Below, piece after piece: positions 10,617 to 21,965 of a DNA stretch of 64,000 nucleotides. The notes under the pieces were generated by a model. That model ran no database searches. It was not told the DNA's origin and worked only from the letters and a program-made list of their open reading frames with translations. The stretch spans positions 12,430 to 76,429 of the forward strand of contig NMRB01002672.1 of the NCBI GenBank assembly GCA_002633025.1, in the 5' to 3' direction. Positions within the stretch are counted from its first letter, which is position 1. Each line of letters begins with the position of its first letter. The translations under genes were made by a program, and so were the position numbers. This DNA comes from Notospermus geniculatus. Taxonomy: Eukaryota > Nemertea > Pilidiophora > Heteronemertea > Lineidae.

Positions 10617-12165
10617 CTTGCTGCTCATTACTGGAGTACCCTTCCCCCAAAAGAGAGGGGTAGGACAATAGAAGAAACAAATTGTGTTGGTTAATCTGCG
10701 TGCGTGTGAAAAGTTACACGTGCTGGCATGACACTTCCAAAGGAACTGTACATGTCATGATCATCAGCGCCGCCTCGTGTTTCAATTAAAACCGACTTCC
10801 ACAATTGCAACTCCAGAGTTGCAGTCCAAAATTCTAGAGATGCAATACTTCCAGAGATGACCCGTTACAAATGTAGAGGATGGGTAGCACTGGCGGCTGT
10901 GTCGTATCCATTGTCGGAGTTTTTCTGGTCTGTTGGAGATTGTAACGTGGGGGAAGGGTACGTTTGACGGGATGGTATGGTAATGAAGCGGGTGCAAATT
11001 TCCGCAGGCTCATGTTACGACCAGAGGAGGCGAGCTGGTGAACAGGCGCAATGGAAAAAATAGTCTTGGTCGTCAACATCATTACATGTACTGACAACCA
11101 TACTTGTAATACAAATTACCTTTAATCACATATCAGTACCAATCCCGCATATCAATTGATACCTTTTCTACCGTTGGGGAAACACGTGACCATGGATACG
11201 GGGGGATGGATTTGCCTCCTCAATTGCGTCTTCGGCAAGGGATCAGATCAGACGCATTGAGTAGAGGCTGTTCCGTTTCTCTTTGAGGAAGTGGCCAACG
11301 TTGATGGCCATGATCCAATTGAGCCTTTTACAAGGTCAGTGCATGCATGGAAGACGAGGCCCGCGGAATTCGCTAATGGGCGGTTGATGGGGAGAACATG
11401 CTAAGGAAGTGGTTCGTAGGTGCAGAAAGGAAGTGATAGTTAGGCCTCTTTCGCTACCTGACGAGGGAACAAGAATGTTATGTATCGAAGGACGCGTTGT
11501 CTTTGTTATTGAGGGAGGGTTGAGGGAGTATATTATAACCACTTTGCCATGGTGTGCCCAATGGAATTAGTGGAATGGAAAGGCTCAGGGGCTGTATATG
11601 CTAGGGGAGTTCGAGAGTGCAGTGTACAAGTTGCAACCTTCTACGATATGACTGCTTGCCCTTCTTTTCTTCGTCCAAATTTTACACAAACCGGGTGCAG
11701 AATTCGGCGCAACAGGCTACATGCGAGCCAAGCGAGGTTCGTCAATTGAAACAACGGAATTTATTCCCCGCCCCACGACAAGAGCAGGACGCCAATCTGT
11801 CGTGACTGCTGGACCAAAGACCATACGACAGCAGCTCAAGGGTGAATGCCTAAGTGTATCCATTCCACAACCAATATGTCTCGGAGGCTTTAACATTGAT
11901 TTAACTTGTTGCCTTTAGCTCCTCTCGTCTGATGGAATCCAACCAAGCATCTCAATTCATTTCTTCTCTCATGAATCACGCCGCCACTACACAAGTTATC
12001 CAACCGTGTACACGCCCTTTAGACGCGATCAAGCACGTCGTGCAAATGTCATCTGTCTTCGTTAAAATTGCCTCTGACAGGCGACCTACGCCTTTGTATA
12101 GGTTTAAAAGAGTCATGAAACATTCAGTGGGTGGTTGTGGAAGAGGGACTTTGTTTACCAACAAT
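10617..12165. other. Non-coding stretch, no recognised feature
   Basis: Short frames only; no family recognised. The GCAACTC words near 10.8 kb are noted with the minisatellite at 10046. Confidence 0.5.
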
Positions 12166-12347
12166 TGGTGTTCTTTGCTAAGTGTCCATAGTCCATGAAG
12201 CGAACCCTTTCCCCAAGATTCTACGCTTCGATCAGCATTCTTGGCTCAACGACCTGAGTGTGGATAGGTGTGTGGTTGTCGAGGTGGGACGTATTGGCTG
12301 CATGTTCTGGTGCAAAGAACGAGAAAGTACAAAAATTGACACACAAA

Positions 12348-12523
12348 ATGATAAATATCAAGAAGTCAACTTCCAGAATCTTGCAAATTTTTGTCCCAAC
12401 CGGGGTCTTCCTCAGGCACTTTTCAGTTGGAGAGACCAGAAAAGTCTTTTCTGGTCTCTCCAACTGAAAAGTGCCTGAGGAAATTTGCAAGATTCTGGAA
12501 GTTGACTTCTTGATATTTATCAT
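12348..12523. repeat. Foldback with hairpin-repeat arms
   Basis: Arms meet at 12445 around AGAAAAGTCTTTTCT and extend to ATGATAAATATCA and TGATATTTATCAT. The left arm holds a reverse copy of the CTGAGGA hairpin repeat seen at 1167-1322. The right arm lacks about 20 bases that correspond to the hairpin itself, so the hairpin has been lost from one arm. Confidence 0.85.
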
Positions 12524-12587
12524 GTTTTGGTGCCATGTTCTTTAAAAAGTGGCCCATAGTCCCCGTGAAGCGAATCCAGACTCTCCG

Positions 12588-12712
12588 GGTCATATTCATA
12601 AAGCGGGCCTATCATTAGAACCGTCTTAGGCTGGTTCCAAGTGTACTTCACCACTACACTTGGAACCGGCCTAAGACGGTTCTAACGATAGAACCGCTTT
12701 ATGAATACGACC
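12588..12712. mobile_element. MITE, GGTCATATTCATAAA family
   Basis: Inverted arms run GGTCATATTCATAAAGCGG to CCGCTTTATGAATACGACC, with GAACCGTCTTAGGC pairing with GCCTAAGACGGTTC inside. The direct repeat CTCCG flanks it (12583-12587 and 12713-12717), compatible with a 5-bp target duplication. Confidence 0.8.
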
Positions 12713-12930
12713 CTCCGAGCTTATCTAAATTTCCCAAACATTCTGCTCTTCGCTCAGCATTCTTGGCTCAACGATCAAAGCTTTCAGATGACGTGGGTGG
12801 TTGTCGAGGTGCCATGTTCCTAGCAAAGTGTGCCTTTTTAGTCGAATCCACCTACTCAATTTCTAGCTGTGTCTAAACTTCCCTCACATTCTGTACTTCG
12901 ATCGGTGTTCTTGGCTCATCGACAGTTCCT

Positions 12931-14119
12931 TCTATAAAGTTTTGGTAGCGACGTACATAGAACCAAAGAAACGAGCAAATCCAAAATGTGATATTCATGG
13001 ACCTATATATTACACTATATACAAGGTACAAACGTTTTCGGCAGCTTTACAGATTGAAGGAAAACTAGGACATTAACATAACTGCAATTTTGTTAGAGAG
13101 AGTTCCTTTTATACATGTAAGAGATGAAGTTGGAACAGTTCAATCACAATCCCTCCTCTACATTTCCTTGTTAGAGAGAGTTAAATTCCCAACAGTTTGA
13201 TCATCATTCTTGCCTCCTGCATTTGTCACATTGGACTTTTTCTGAAGGGTGAATCATACCTTGAATTCGATACTGCCAAATTGAATTGCTTGCTGTTTAT
13301 CGGTGACAGATACAGGTTGATTGAAAGCCGCCTCAAGCCACGATTGGTCTACCGGAGGAATAAGAATCGCGAAGGAGCGGTTTAGTATGCGCAGCTGTTG
13401 CGACTGGAAGTTTACCATTGGATTGTCGATTAGCCTCTTAGAAAAAATAGTACGGTATTTATCCTTCGTTGCAGAGACGTGTGCGGTTTAATTGTTCGTC
13501 ACATTTGTGGATTTTCTGAGTGAAAATGCCTGTACAAAAAAGGTGTCACATACACGGTTGGTTTCATACAAGTAGATCACCGATTTGTGCAGGGTTTTCT
13601 TACACGTGGGGAAAGGGTTACAGGAATCCTTCTTCCCATGAATCATCGGGGTACATCAAAGGTCAATCAGCAATAAAAATGAGGCTGTGCACATTTCACG
13701 GTGCAGATTGCTCCCCACTTAACGCTGATTGGTCAAAAAAAAGGGGAGTTCCGACGTGAATGGAACTCGCTTGTTGATTGGTTGTCTCCTTATTGTATCT
13801 CAATAGCCCTTGAAACGGGATATCACTGGGAAGGGGAGACACTCTTCTGAGGAAGCCAAGTGAGTCATGTTGCAAAAAGTTTGGCTGGGAACCCCCGGCC
13901 TTTCCTGTCGTACGTGTTTAAGTGGTCGCGAACATCGTCAGTGAAATACACACCACTTATGAAGGTCCTACTTAAATAGGTTTATCTTGCTCTTTCATTT
14001 GTAAGAAAGGTAAGGAACTGGAATTGGCAGTAGTAAAGGAAAGCTAGAATCTTCTTGTCAATTGTGTCTGGAAGGCTTTCATACGGTTTTGAATCAACCA
14101 GAACACGCAGACAACCTGG
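12931..14119. other. Non-coding stretch, no recognised feature
   Basis: Nothing recognised beyond short frames. Confidence 0.5.
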
Positions 14120-14233
14120 GCCCATATTCATAAACCTTGCTAGCTTAGTTGGCTGCTAGTTGTGTACATTGGCCTGTACAAACTAGGCACTTTAGCAGGC
14201 AACTAAGCCTAGCAGGGTTTTATGAATATGGGT
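14120..14233. mobile_element. MITE, GGGCCCATATTCATAAA family
   Basis: Ends GGCCCATATTCATAAA and TTTTATGAATATGGGT are inverted, with CCTTGCTAGCTTAG pairing with CTAAGCCTAGCAGGG inside. CCTG flanks both sides. The ends match those at 12588-12712 and, less closely, 46946-47061. Confidence 0.75.
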
Positions 14234-16651
14234 CCTGACTGCCAAGTCTTTTTCATTGGTCGTGTCCTTTCCAACGTCTTTCACTCAACGCTTCCATTGA
14301 GGCTTTTGAAAACAAGTTCGTTGTAAAGTTTTCCTGACCATCGTGAAAGTTATTGACAAAGGTACATGTGAGCACCAATAACAGAAGAGCCAACTTCTTC
14401 CGTGACTTCGTATATCTTGAAAAGTTCATTCATGACTGGGCACTGTAAATGCCAATGGCTCGTGACTTAACTTATTGGGAATCTCACTTTATAGGTTGCT
14501 TTAGGTCTATGGAGATATCATCGTATTTTCAAGCATTACAAATTCTCGACCTCAACGGTAACAACAAACAGTGAATTCGTTCGTGTCACTGTGACGTCAC
14601 CGTCTTGATAACTCTATGGCTTTCGACATGCAGCGTATTGAGCTATCGAGCCGTGAATTTTTTTTTCATCGACACGAACGTTTTGCCTTGGGTTGCAGAC
14701 GGCGACACGTTAAGGAGCAAAACCGATTAGAGTGGCGAAAAGAAGTGATGTTGGGGATCAAACGAATGAACCTGATGCGCGAGGCGTCACGGAAAATTTT
14801 GCTACTGGGGGATTTTCCACTCAAGGTTTTTTGCCTCACCCTCCGTCTCCTAGTATCACCTGCAATTACAGGGCGGATGCGAGACCTGTGAATTGGTAAA
14901 CCGCTCCAGATGAGGTGGCCCAAATCTGAAAACGCGGCATGAAGTACATGTAATGCAGTCGTGCACTGACTGTGTCGCCTTCGATTGCCAGGGGAGCTTG
15001 ATAGCGTAGGCCTACTGGTAGAGCGACGGAGCTGCCAACGTTTGTGCTCTCAGCTCTTCCGACTAAAGGAGTGAATGCTGAACTAGCTACTCCATGAGTT
15101 CTCCTAAATAAAGGGGGACTAAGTCGTCTGCTCGCGATAAATGTTACTCAGACAACACGCCGCAACCTTCAGCTAGTCTTGAACCTACTTATACACCTCT
15201 TGGTCGGGTGAGGAACACTTCTGTCCCGAGCTATGTTAGAATTCCTTTATTGCAGGCCATTCTACCAGAATCCCTTCGCTTCCATAGTCAAAAGCCGCGG
15301 CTGATGTGATTCTGGTTAGGGAGGTCGGGATTTACGGCTGCGGAAGACGTTTTCACAAAACCACATCACATTTTATTCACGAACAATGACACTCTGGAGA
15401 TGACGAATACCTTGCTAGACCCTTGGCAATACTCATAAAATGGCCTTGCGTCTTCCGGATGGCAGCCCTAGCGTATATTGCAACATGGATGGTAAATCAT
15501 CCACGCACAAAAGGTCCCCTCGCGCAGAAGGTATCAAATTTCACCTCCACAGACCCGGGCTGTTGAATCTTTTTAAGCTCTCACGGTGCAATGAATCCGT
15601 GATAAATTGCTAAATTAATTCAAATTCTCGACCTTTAAGCCGATGCATTTTTGCAACAAATGTCGGAAGTCATCGTGACTCACGCAACACTCCGCGAAAT
15701 TGAAAAGGACGCGTAAAATCGGAAACCTTTTCCAAGGGGAGAGATCGTAAAGAAAGTTTAGGGTTTTTTAAAATCTGCGGTGCGGAGAACGATACTATGG
15801 GAAAAAGCGATGTCGGTTTTCATTTTTTATAGCGTCTTAGAGCTTTTTGATGAAAAAATTTAACCAAATATACCACGTTCCTGGCCATCAGCTGGCTCCT
15901 GAATCTGCCGCCGGTGCTTCGAAACGTTTTGCTTTCGTAAAGAACGTTTAACCCACTGATGGGTTTCGGTAACTCCGTGTCCGTTTGATGTAAACGGCGG
16001 TACATGTATCTACCAATGGTTGGTGCCGGTGTAGCAGTAAAAAGTGTCCCCCTGTAAAAAGTGTCCACTTCTATTGTTGAATGACGGAATAAGCGGCATG
16101 CGTATAGAAACCAATTGTCAGAGATTAGAATGTAACAATAGGATCTTTTGTTCCCCGGACAGTTTTTCCTAGGACATTCTTTCCCTTCACACCTGTTACT
16201 CTGCCCTTCAGTGGTAGGCAAAACATAAGGCCTTGTCGTCATCAGTGTCATCCACTTTCGAAAAGCGTCTCAGCACGACGCACAAGAACCTCGCAATACC
16301 TAACCATCCGCAGCTAATATAGATACTCTCTACCCTTATCGATTCGAGAACAAATTCGTGCAAGTTCTCTTCCAATGCATCCTCGCCTTAATTGATTCTG
16401 CAGGGGGGAATGTGCCGCTGCAACCTGTTACAAGCATGTTCATGCATTCATACGCTTTACTGGTCGCGATCACAGGCGATTCCGATGACAATTTTGTCCG
16501 ATGGTTTACAAGAGCCTCTGTCATCATTGAAGCGAATCGTAAGACTGATCCGTGCAAGGTTTGATTGAACACCAGTTGATGACATAGCGATTTAATCGAG
16601 CATCCCTGATGGTAATATAATTTTTGTAGCGACCTGACGGACCTTCTGGGG
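14234..16651. other. Non-coding stretch; two AAAAAGTGTCC words
   Basis: No gene recognised. At 16038-16073 GTAAAAAGTGTCC occurs twice; the same word with a similar CCCC-TG prefix lies beside the 33-bp minisatellites at 22.0 and 23.5 kb. A minus-strand frame of 143 codons (15820-16251) reads through this and shows no family. Confidence 0.45.
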
Positions 16652-16912
16652 AGCCACGGTCGTGTAGTGGTTCGGGTCTCCGACTAGCGGTCAGAAGGTC
16701 CCGGGTTCGAATCCCACTGGGCGTGCGACTTTGGGCAAGTCTCTTTGCCTGACTGGCCTCTCAACCGGGTGTATAAATGGGTACCGGTCGGAAAAGCTCA
16801 GATTGTAGCGCTGAATGAGCAGCTCATGAGAGTTCTACTGAAAGGTTTCTGGATAGTCGGATGACACCTCTACCGTTGTTGATATCAGACTATAAACCCA
16901 AACTTTAACTTT
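16652..16912 (+). mobile_element. tRNA-derived SINE, copy 2
   Basis: The head AGCCACGGTCGTGTAGTGG with GGGTTCGAATCCC is followed by the body CTTTGGGCAAGTCTC, GTATAAATGGGTACCGGTCG and GAATGAGCAGCTCATGAGAG, and the 3' end GACTATAAACCCAAACTTTA. It has no nested insertion and keeps the central body, so it serves as the comparison for copy 1. A target duplication is not convincing. Confidence 0.9.
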
Positions 16913-18294
16913 CTGTGCTGGCAAACCATCGTTCGATACGCGTTGGACCAGCAGCATGAGGGTAATTTTGTCATTCAGTCTGTATCTACGTACATGTATT
17001 TGGTGTCCCGGAACTCTCAAGTAAACGACCTCTGGTGAAGGTCGCAGATTTCAAAAATCGATCACGACCTTCCTCTAATGCTGGGTGAGAACAATCTTCT
17101 GTTTTTGCTGAACATTCCAATAAGCAGCCCCACCTCTCCACATCGGTAGCTTGCAAATAACGTTGAGACGTTTTGCTCATTCTAACGTTTGTTCATGTTT
17201 GTAATTGTTCTTTAATCAAACCAGCTGCTACACTTCGTCAAATCAGGGATGATGATGACTAAGGGATACCGGTTAAGCGGAGCTGTCTTAACTCGCTTAG
17301 TGCTTTACTTAAGCAGAAAACATCTTTCTGCTATATTTTTCTCTAAATTGAAAAGTTTTGAGATCACTGAAGGAAGATTAGCCGTCTCATCCGTGGATTC
17401 TGAGTGAATTTTTTTCGGCTCATTTTTCACCCAGTGATGTGGAAATTCCCAAAAATATAAGGCGCGGAATGAGCGAGGAATTTGCTTTCAACTGAAATTT
17501 ATTGCAAGGCATGTCCATTTCATATGTTGACATTCATTCTGAAGCTATTCTTGTCAGGTTGTTGTCGGAAATCTTCCTCCATTGGCCCAAAAAGTTCGGC
17601 CTTGCCTTATGGTGCATTCAGCAACAGATTTCGATGATAATGATGGTTATATCATCTTCAAACCCGCACAATACCATTTAATTAGCAGGGATCAATTTCC
17701 ACCCGACCCCGTCGATCATAAATCATTCCCTCGTGATCTTCTCCGAGCTTAAAAAAATTTACCGGTAATCAATTTGAATTCCGCGGCGAGCGCATGTTCA
17801 ACATTAACAATTATGCAGAAAACACTCCAAGCATGAAAAACCGTCCGACCTTATCAGCGTCAGTGGTTTTTCATTAATCCCGCGCATGTTTAACATGTCA
17901 AATGATACAAAAATCCATGCAATCAAAGGTTTTGGTCGTTAGAACGATGATGGAGAGTTTAAATTGCTTTAGCATGTTTTTGGCATTCAGCTGCATGCTT
18001 CAGTCGCTAAAATGTGTCGCCCACATGCCTGATTATATCTCCAATACAACATGGCCGCCATGCAAATTAGTCATGACGTCATTCTTGTAGAAGACGTTGC
18101 AGCCATTGGAAAAAGGGCAATTTGTGCTCCTGGGGAAATGCTTGCCGTTGTAAGCATGGTTCATTGGCACACGGATTTTGTCCGATTCAGGCCCGTAAAA
18201 AAATCGATCAAATTGACTTTTTCGTTGTCGTATCCGGAAAACTAGGGGGAAACGGACTGAAAACGGACCGGATCCGTTCGCCAATCAATCTAGC
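16913..18294. other. Non-coding stretch, no recognised feature
   Basis: Nothing recognised. Confidence 0.5.
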
Positions 18295-18453
18295 TTAAAG
18301 CCAAGCGCACATTTCCGACAAAACTCAATGCGTTAGGGGTGTCTGTTAAAATCGACTGTCCTGGCTGAATGACGATTCGACAGCGTTGGGTCAGTCGACT
18401 TTAAAAACACCCCTAACGCATTGAGTTTGCCGCAAATGTGCGCTGGGCTTTAG
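18295..18453. repeat. Foldback element, AAAGCC...GGCTTT ends
   Basis: AAAGCC-AGCGCACATTT and ACTCAATGCGTTAGGGGTGT on the left pair with ACACCCCTAACGCATTGAGT and AAATGTGCGCTGGGCTTT on the right. The arms are about 65 bases with few mismatches. Confidence 0.85.
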
Positions 18454-18860
18454 ACTTCCTCTTTATTGAAATGACTAATGATGGACGAGTGTCTCTGATT
18501 TAAACCACGGTTCCGACAGATATCACATTAGATAAATTCTAACGTCTAGAACCTTGGAAACGTTACATCGACAAATGTTCCTCTGGTCTGGTCTATCGCT
18601 GACATTTAAATTCAGTTTCTCGCAGAGTACAACTTGTTCGATTGCGAAAAAAAGCGATGTTCGCAAACATGTTTTGAAATGTAGGAAAAGGAGAGATATG
18701 AACACTTTTTTGTTTGAATATAATTTGAGACGTGCAGGCAGGTAGGTAGTAAAATTAAAGCAGGTAGTAACACAGGTAGCCCGCGTATCGGTTTCTTTCC
18801 CATCGAGAAGTTCATTGAAAGATCTGTGACGAGTTCTACGCCAGAAGATCCAGAGAAAGG
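18454..18860. other. Non-coding stretch, no recognised feature
   Basis: Nothing recognised. Confidence 0.5.
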
Positions 18861-19157
18861 AGCCACGGTGGTGTAGTGGTTCGGGCCTCCGACTAGCGGT
18901 CAGAGGATCCCGGGTTCGAATCCCGCTGCTGGCGTGAGACTTTGGGCAGGTCTCTTTGCCTTACTGGCCTCTCTCCACCCAGGTGTATAAATGGGTACCG
19001 GTCGGAAATGCTCAGATTGTATGCGCTGAATGAGCAGCTCATCTGAGTTCTACTGAAAGGTTTCAGGATACACTGGGGTTAAAGTGTGAAGTCGGATGAC
19101 ACCTCTACCGTTGTTGATATCAGACTATAAACCCAAACTTTAACTTTAACTTTTTTA
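18861..19157 (+). mobile_element. tRNA-derived SINE, copy 3 (most complete)
   Basis: A full-length member: A box TGGTGTAGTGGTTCGG, B box GGGTTCGAATCCC, the body with GTATAAATGGGTACCGGTCG and GAGCAGCTCAT, and the end ATCAGACTATAAACCCAAAC followed by TTTAACTTTAAC and a short T run. An AGC triplet sits in the position of an anticodon loop. Flanking AGAAA-like words are too short to prove a target duplication. Confidence 0.9.
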
Positions 19158-19325
19158 GAAACCCGGTCGCGTCCTTCTCGATACGTCATCCATAGCTTTT
19201 CAAGTCCGGTTCAAATTCTGCCCCGTGGTGTGCTATATGTATGTACTACCCGTGGTGTGCTACATGTAGGTACTACATGACGTATTCGTGGTGTGCTACG
19301 TTTAGATGACGTAAATCAGTTCCCG

Positions 19326-19629
19326 TTAAAGGCGCTCTAGTTCGAATTGTAAACATTACGGTGTGCCACCTATTGTCAACTTCTGGTACTAATAAATCGG
19401 ATAAAATTGAATTAAATCTCGCCTTTCACAACTTTTTGTTTGTTTTTGAGCGTAAAATCATAAATATATTTAGTTACAAGAATATTTATCAAGATAGATA
19501 TAAAAATAGACAACATTAATGTTTTGGTATACACGGTGCTGCCACCTGTCCGCAGGAAAATAACTATTATAATCAACCAAGTAAATAAACAAACCGTAAT
19601 GTTTACAATTCGAACTAGAGCGCCTTTAA
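19326..19629. mobile_element. TTAA-flanked MITE, 34-bp inverted ends
   Basis: TTAA (19326-19329) is followed by AGGCGCTCTAGTTCGAATTG and continues to 19362. The exact reverse complement lies at 19593-19625 and ends in TTAA (19626-19629). TTAA targets are the hallmark of piggyBac transposons; the link to that group rests on the target site alone. A minus-strand open frame of 150 codons (19412-19864) with hydrophobic segments crosses the right end. Confidence 0.8.
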
Positions 19630-20241
19630 CCAAGGTATTAACTCGGCCAGACAGGTCTGCCGCTGACACCCGAGCGTAAATGTCACCGAGGTTCAAGTTA
19701 CCGAAGCCCGCCGAACCGCTAATGGTCTCGTATACACACGTATAAACGAATTTTGAAAGCCCAGTCGAATTCACCAATGACAGGGTTGGCCAGAATGGTT
19801 CCAACTCACGCGAGAAGTACGGCGATATTGAAAGACAAACACGGTCCACCGAGTGGATGTGCATGTTTCGGTGAAATCACCCTTTGTCATACTAATTTAG
19901 TTCGGTCGATTCTAATTTTATTACCGCCAGACCGGGAGGCCGATAATGAAATACGCCCCACACGCGACCTGTGTTGGCTCAGGCCGCCTGTTCACGTGAC
20001 CGCGAGATTTTCGCCGCGTTTCATTTCAATCACAGGTTTAAAGATACGCTAGTCTAATTTATCTGTTGCTGTTGTCAATTTCACTTATTTCGATTCGCCG
20101 GGATCATGGTGTTTAGATAGGCTGATTTCATTCATTTGCAGTGAGATTGCTCGATTAAAATGGCGGAGCTCGGAGAGCGGGCGTAAAATTGCATATCGGT
20201 AGCGTGTTAACAGAAATCCGGGCCCTCCGTATCGTGAAATA

Positions 20242-20454
20242 ATGAATAATGAAACCCGAGCCTTGGATATGGAGTTAGTCGACTTATGGAGGCATATGTG
20301 GTTGTTTGTTGCATGCTTGTGCGCAAATCTCGTACCCAGATCTACCTCATCCGAGGATATCTCTGGCAAGGGCTACGACTTGTCCAGAATTTCTGGACAA
20401 CCGCTGGCAGCGTGCCAAAATGTTTGTTTCACACAATATTTCGTTCTTCGATGA
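20242..20454 (+). CDS. Possible first exon of a secreted or membrane protein
   Basis: The frame has an internal Met at 20296-20323 region followed by a hydrophobic stretch, MWLFVACLCANLVP, that resembles a signal peptide, then a polar segment, GKGYDLSRISGQPLAACQNV, ending shortly after. The pattern of a conserved GQPL and C-x3-C recalls the second strand and helix of PAN/apple-type modules. The similarity is weak, the frame is short, no splice donor could be fixed, and no following exon was found. It could equally be chance. Confidence 0.2.
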   Translation: MNNETRALDMELVDLWRHMWLFVACLCANLVPRSTSSEDISGKGYDLSRISGQPLAACQNVCFTQYFVLR

Positions 20455-20461
20455 CTGAAAA

Positions 20462-20481
20462 ATATATATATATATATATAT
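20462..20481. repeat. (AT)10 microsatellite
   Basis: Ten uninterrupted AT repeats. Confidence 0.95.
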
Positions 20482-21320
20482 GGCTTTATATATGTATGCC
20501 TAAAAAGCCACATAATACCCCCAAAACACGAAGTTGTTTGAGTATTAGAGCAATTTCAAACGAATAGTTGGGAACATCATGCAGCGGGTGCCAGCCTCGG
20601 TGTGATTCGCCTCAAAATTAGTATATCGCGCATGCGCAGTATTCCTGAAGTCGTCAGCCCTTTCCAGTGGTGTTGCAGGAACGTAAACCCACTGGGGACG
20701 AGTTTGGCCTGTGCGCTAGCACCACTGCTAAATCCGTTAATTTCTCAGTACCCCGAGTACGGTCGGTGACGGTAAAGAAGATCCACCACGAGAGGGCGCA
20801 TTACCCGACGAAAACATCGAAAAAGGACCGCAAAATCGGTTTATCTTCTCACTGCCCCCAGCTCTCGGTCGGTGATGGTAAGGGAAATCCCCGTGAAATT
20901 CACGGCAAGAAACTTGCTCGTCACGGAAACACCACGGGCATTTCACGGCCGACCGGGGAATTCAATCTGATAGATTAGGGGAGAACAGATTGGGAGAGAA
21001 CATGTACGAGAGTTTTGATGCTCCGACGAGCAAGAAGCCCCATATGGCCATAAGCATTGGTCTGGAAACTTATACGTATGATAACGATCGCCTGTAATGA
21101 ATACTAAGTTAATGGAATAGTTTTACATTAATATTTTGATCGATAACGCCAGCTTAAATCTCATACGGTTTAACGCGTCTGGTTATTGGATGGGTATTGT
21201 TGAATCCAGCAACTATCTGTTTTGATTCGTCAGGCGAGGGGTCAACTCGGTACAATATGTCGTCAAGGAAATCGGATTGGTACATGTGCATTGTATTTTT
21301 CCATCAGGACCGAAGGCAAA
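20482..21320. other. Non-coding stretch, no recognised feature
   Basis: Nothing recognised; a 103-codon frame at 20667-20978 has no family features. Confidence 0.5.
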
Positions 21321-21965
21321 GCTTGTTCTTCATTCACCTTTAACTTGCAGCCGATGTCATATGCCACGCTTTGCGTTGCTCTTGTTCTTCATTTACCTTT
21401 AACATGCAGCCGATGGCATATGCCACGCTTTGCGTTGCTCTTGTTCTTCATTCTTTAACTTGCAGTCGATGACATATGCCACGCTTTGCGTTGCTCTTGT
21501 TCTTCATTTGCCTTTAACTTGCAGCCGATGTCATATGACATGTTTTGCGTTGCTCTTGTTCTTCTTTCTTTAACTTGCAGTTGATGTCATATGCCACGTT
21601 TTGCGTTGCCCTTGTTCTTCATTCTTTCACTTGCAGTCGATGCCATATGTCATGTTTTGCGTTGCCCTTGTTCTTCATTCTTTAACTTGCAGTCGATGCC
21701 ATATGTCACGCTTTGCGTTGCTCTTGTTCTTCATTTACCTCTAAACATGCAGTCGATGTCATATGCCACGTTTTGCGTTGCCCTTGTTCTTTATTCTGTA
21801 ACTTGCAGTCGATGCCCTATGTCACGCTTTGCGTTGCTCTTGTTCTTCATTCACCTTTAAGCCGATGGCATACATGTATATGCCACGCTTCGCGTTGCTC
21901 TTGTTCTTCATTCACCTACCCTGCAGCCGATGGCATGTCACGCTTTGCGTTGCTCTTGTTCATGA
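21321..21965. repeat. Minisatellite, 56-60 bp units, about 11 copies
   Basis: Each unit contains CTTGTTCTTCATTC, TTTAACTTGCAGYCGATG, CATATG and CACGCTTTGCGTTGC. Length varies mainly by presence of ACC after TTC. Open frames through it (for example 21591-21860) are repeat artefacts: they change frame between units and have no gene context. Confidence 0.92.

Larger units (their letters stand above)
12166..12930. repeat. Degenerate tandem array invaded by foldbacks
   Basis: A unit with the order CCATAGTC-GTGAAGCGAAYCC, CATTCTGCTCTTCG, ATCAGCATTCTTGGCTCAAC, GTGGTTGTCGAGGTG, GCCATGTTC recurs about three times, starting near 12166, 12534 and 12812. Two unrelated inverted-repeat elements (12348-12523 and 12588-12712) interrupt it. 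No coding frame spans it. Confidence 0.6.

Noticed and set aside
14995-15070. tRNA-like GGTAGAGCGACGGAGC sequence
   Set aside because: Only a D-arm-like segment is present; no T arm could be paired.
15820-16251. 143-codon minus-strand frame
   Set aside because: No family features; crosses a word shared with repeats.
19412-19864. 150-codon minus frame with hydrophobic segments, possible membrane protein
   Set aside because: It runs through a MITE inverted end and has no recognised homologue; kept only as a finding about the MITE.
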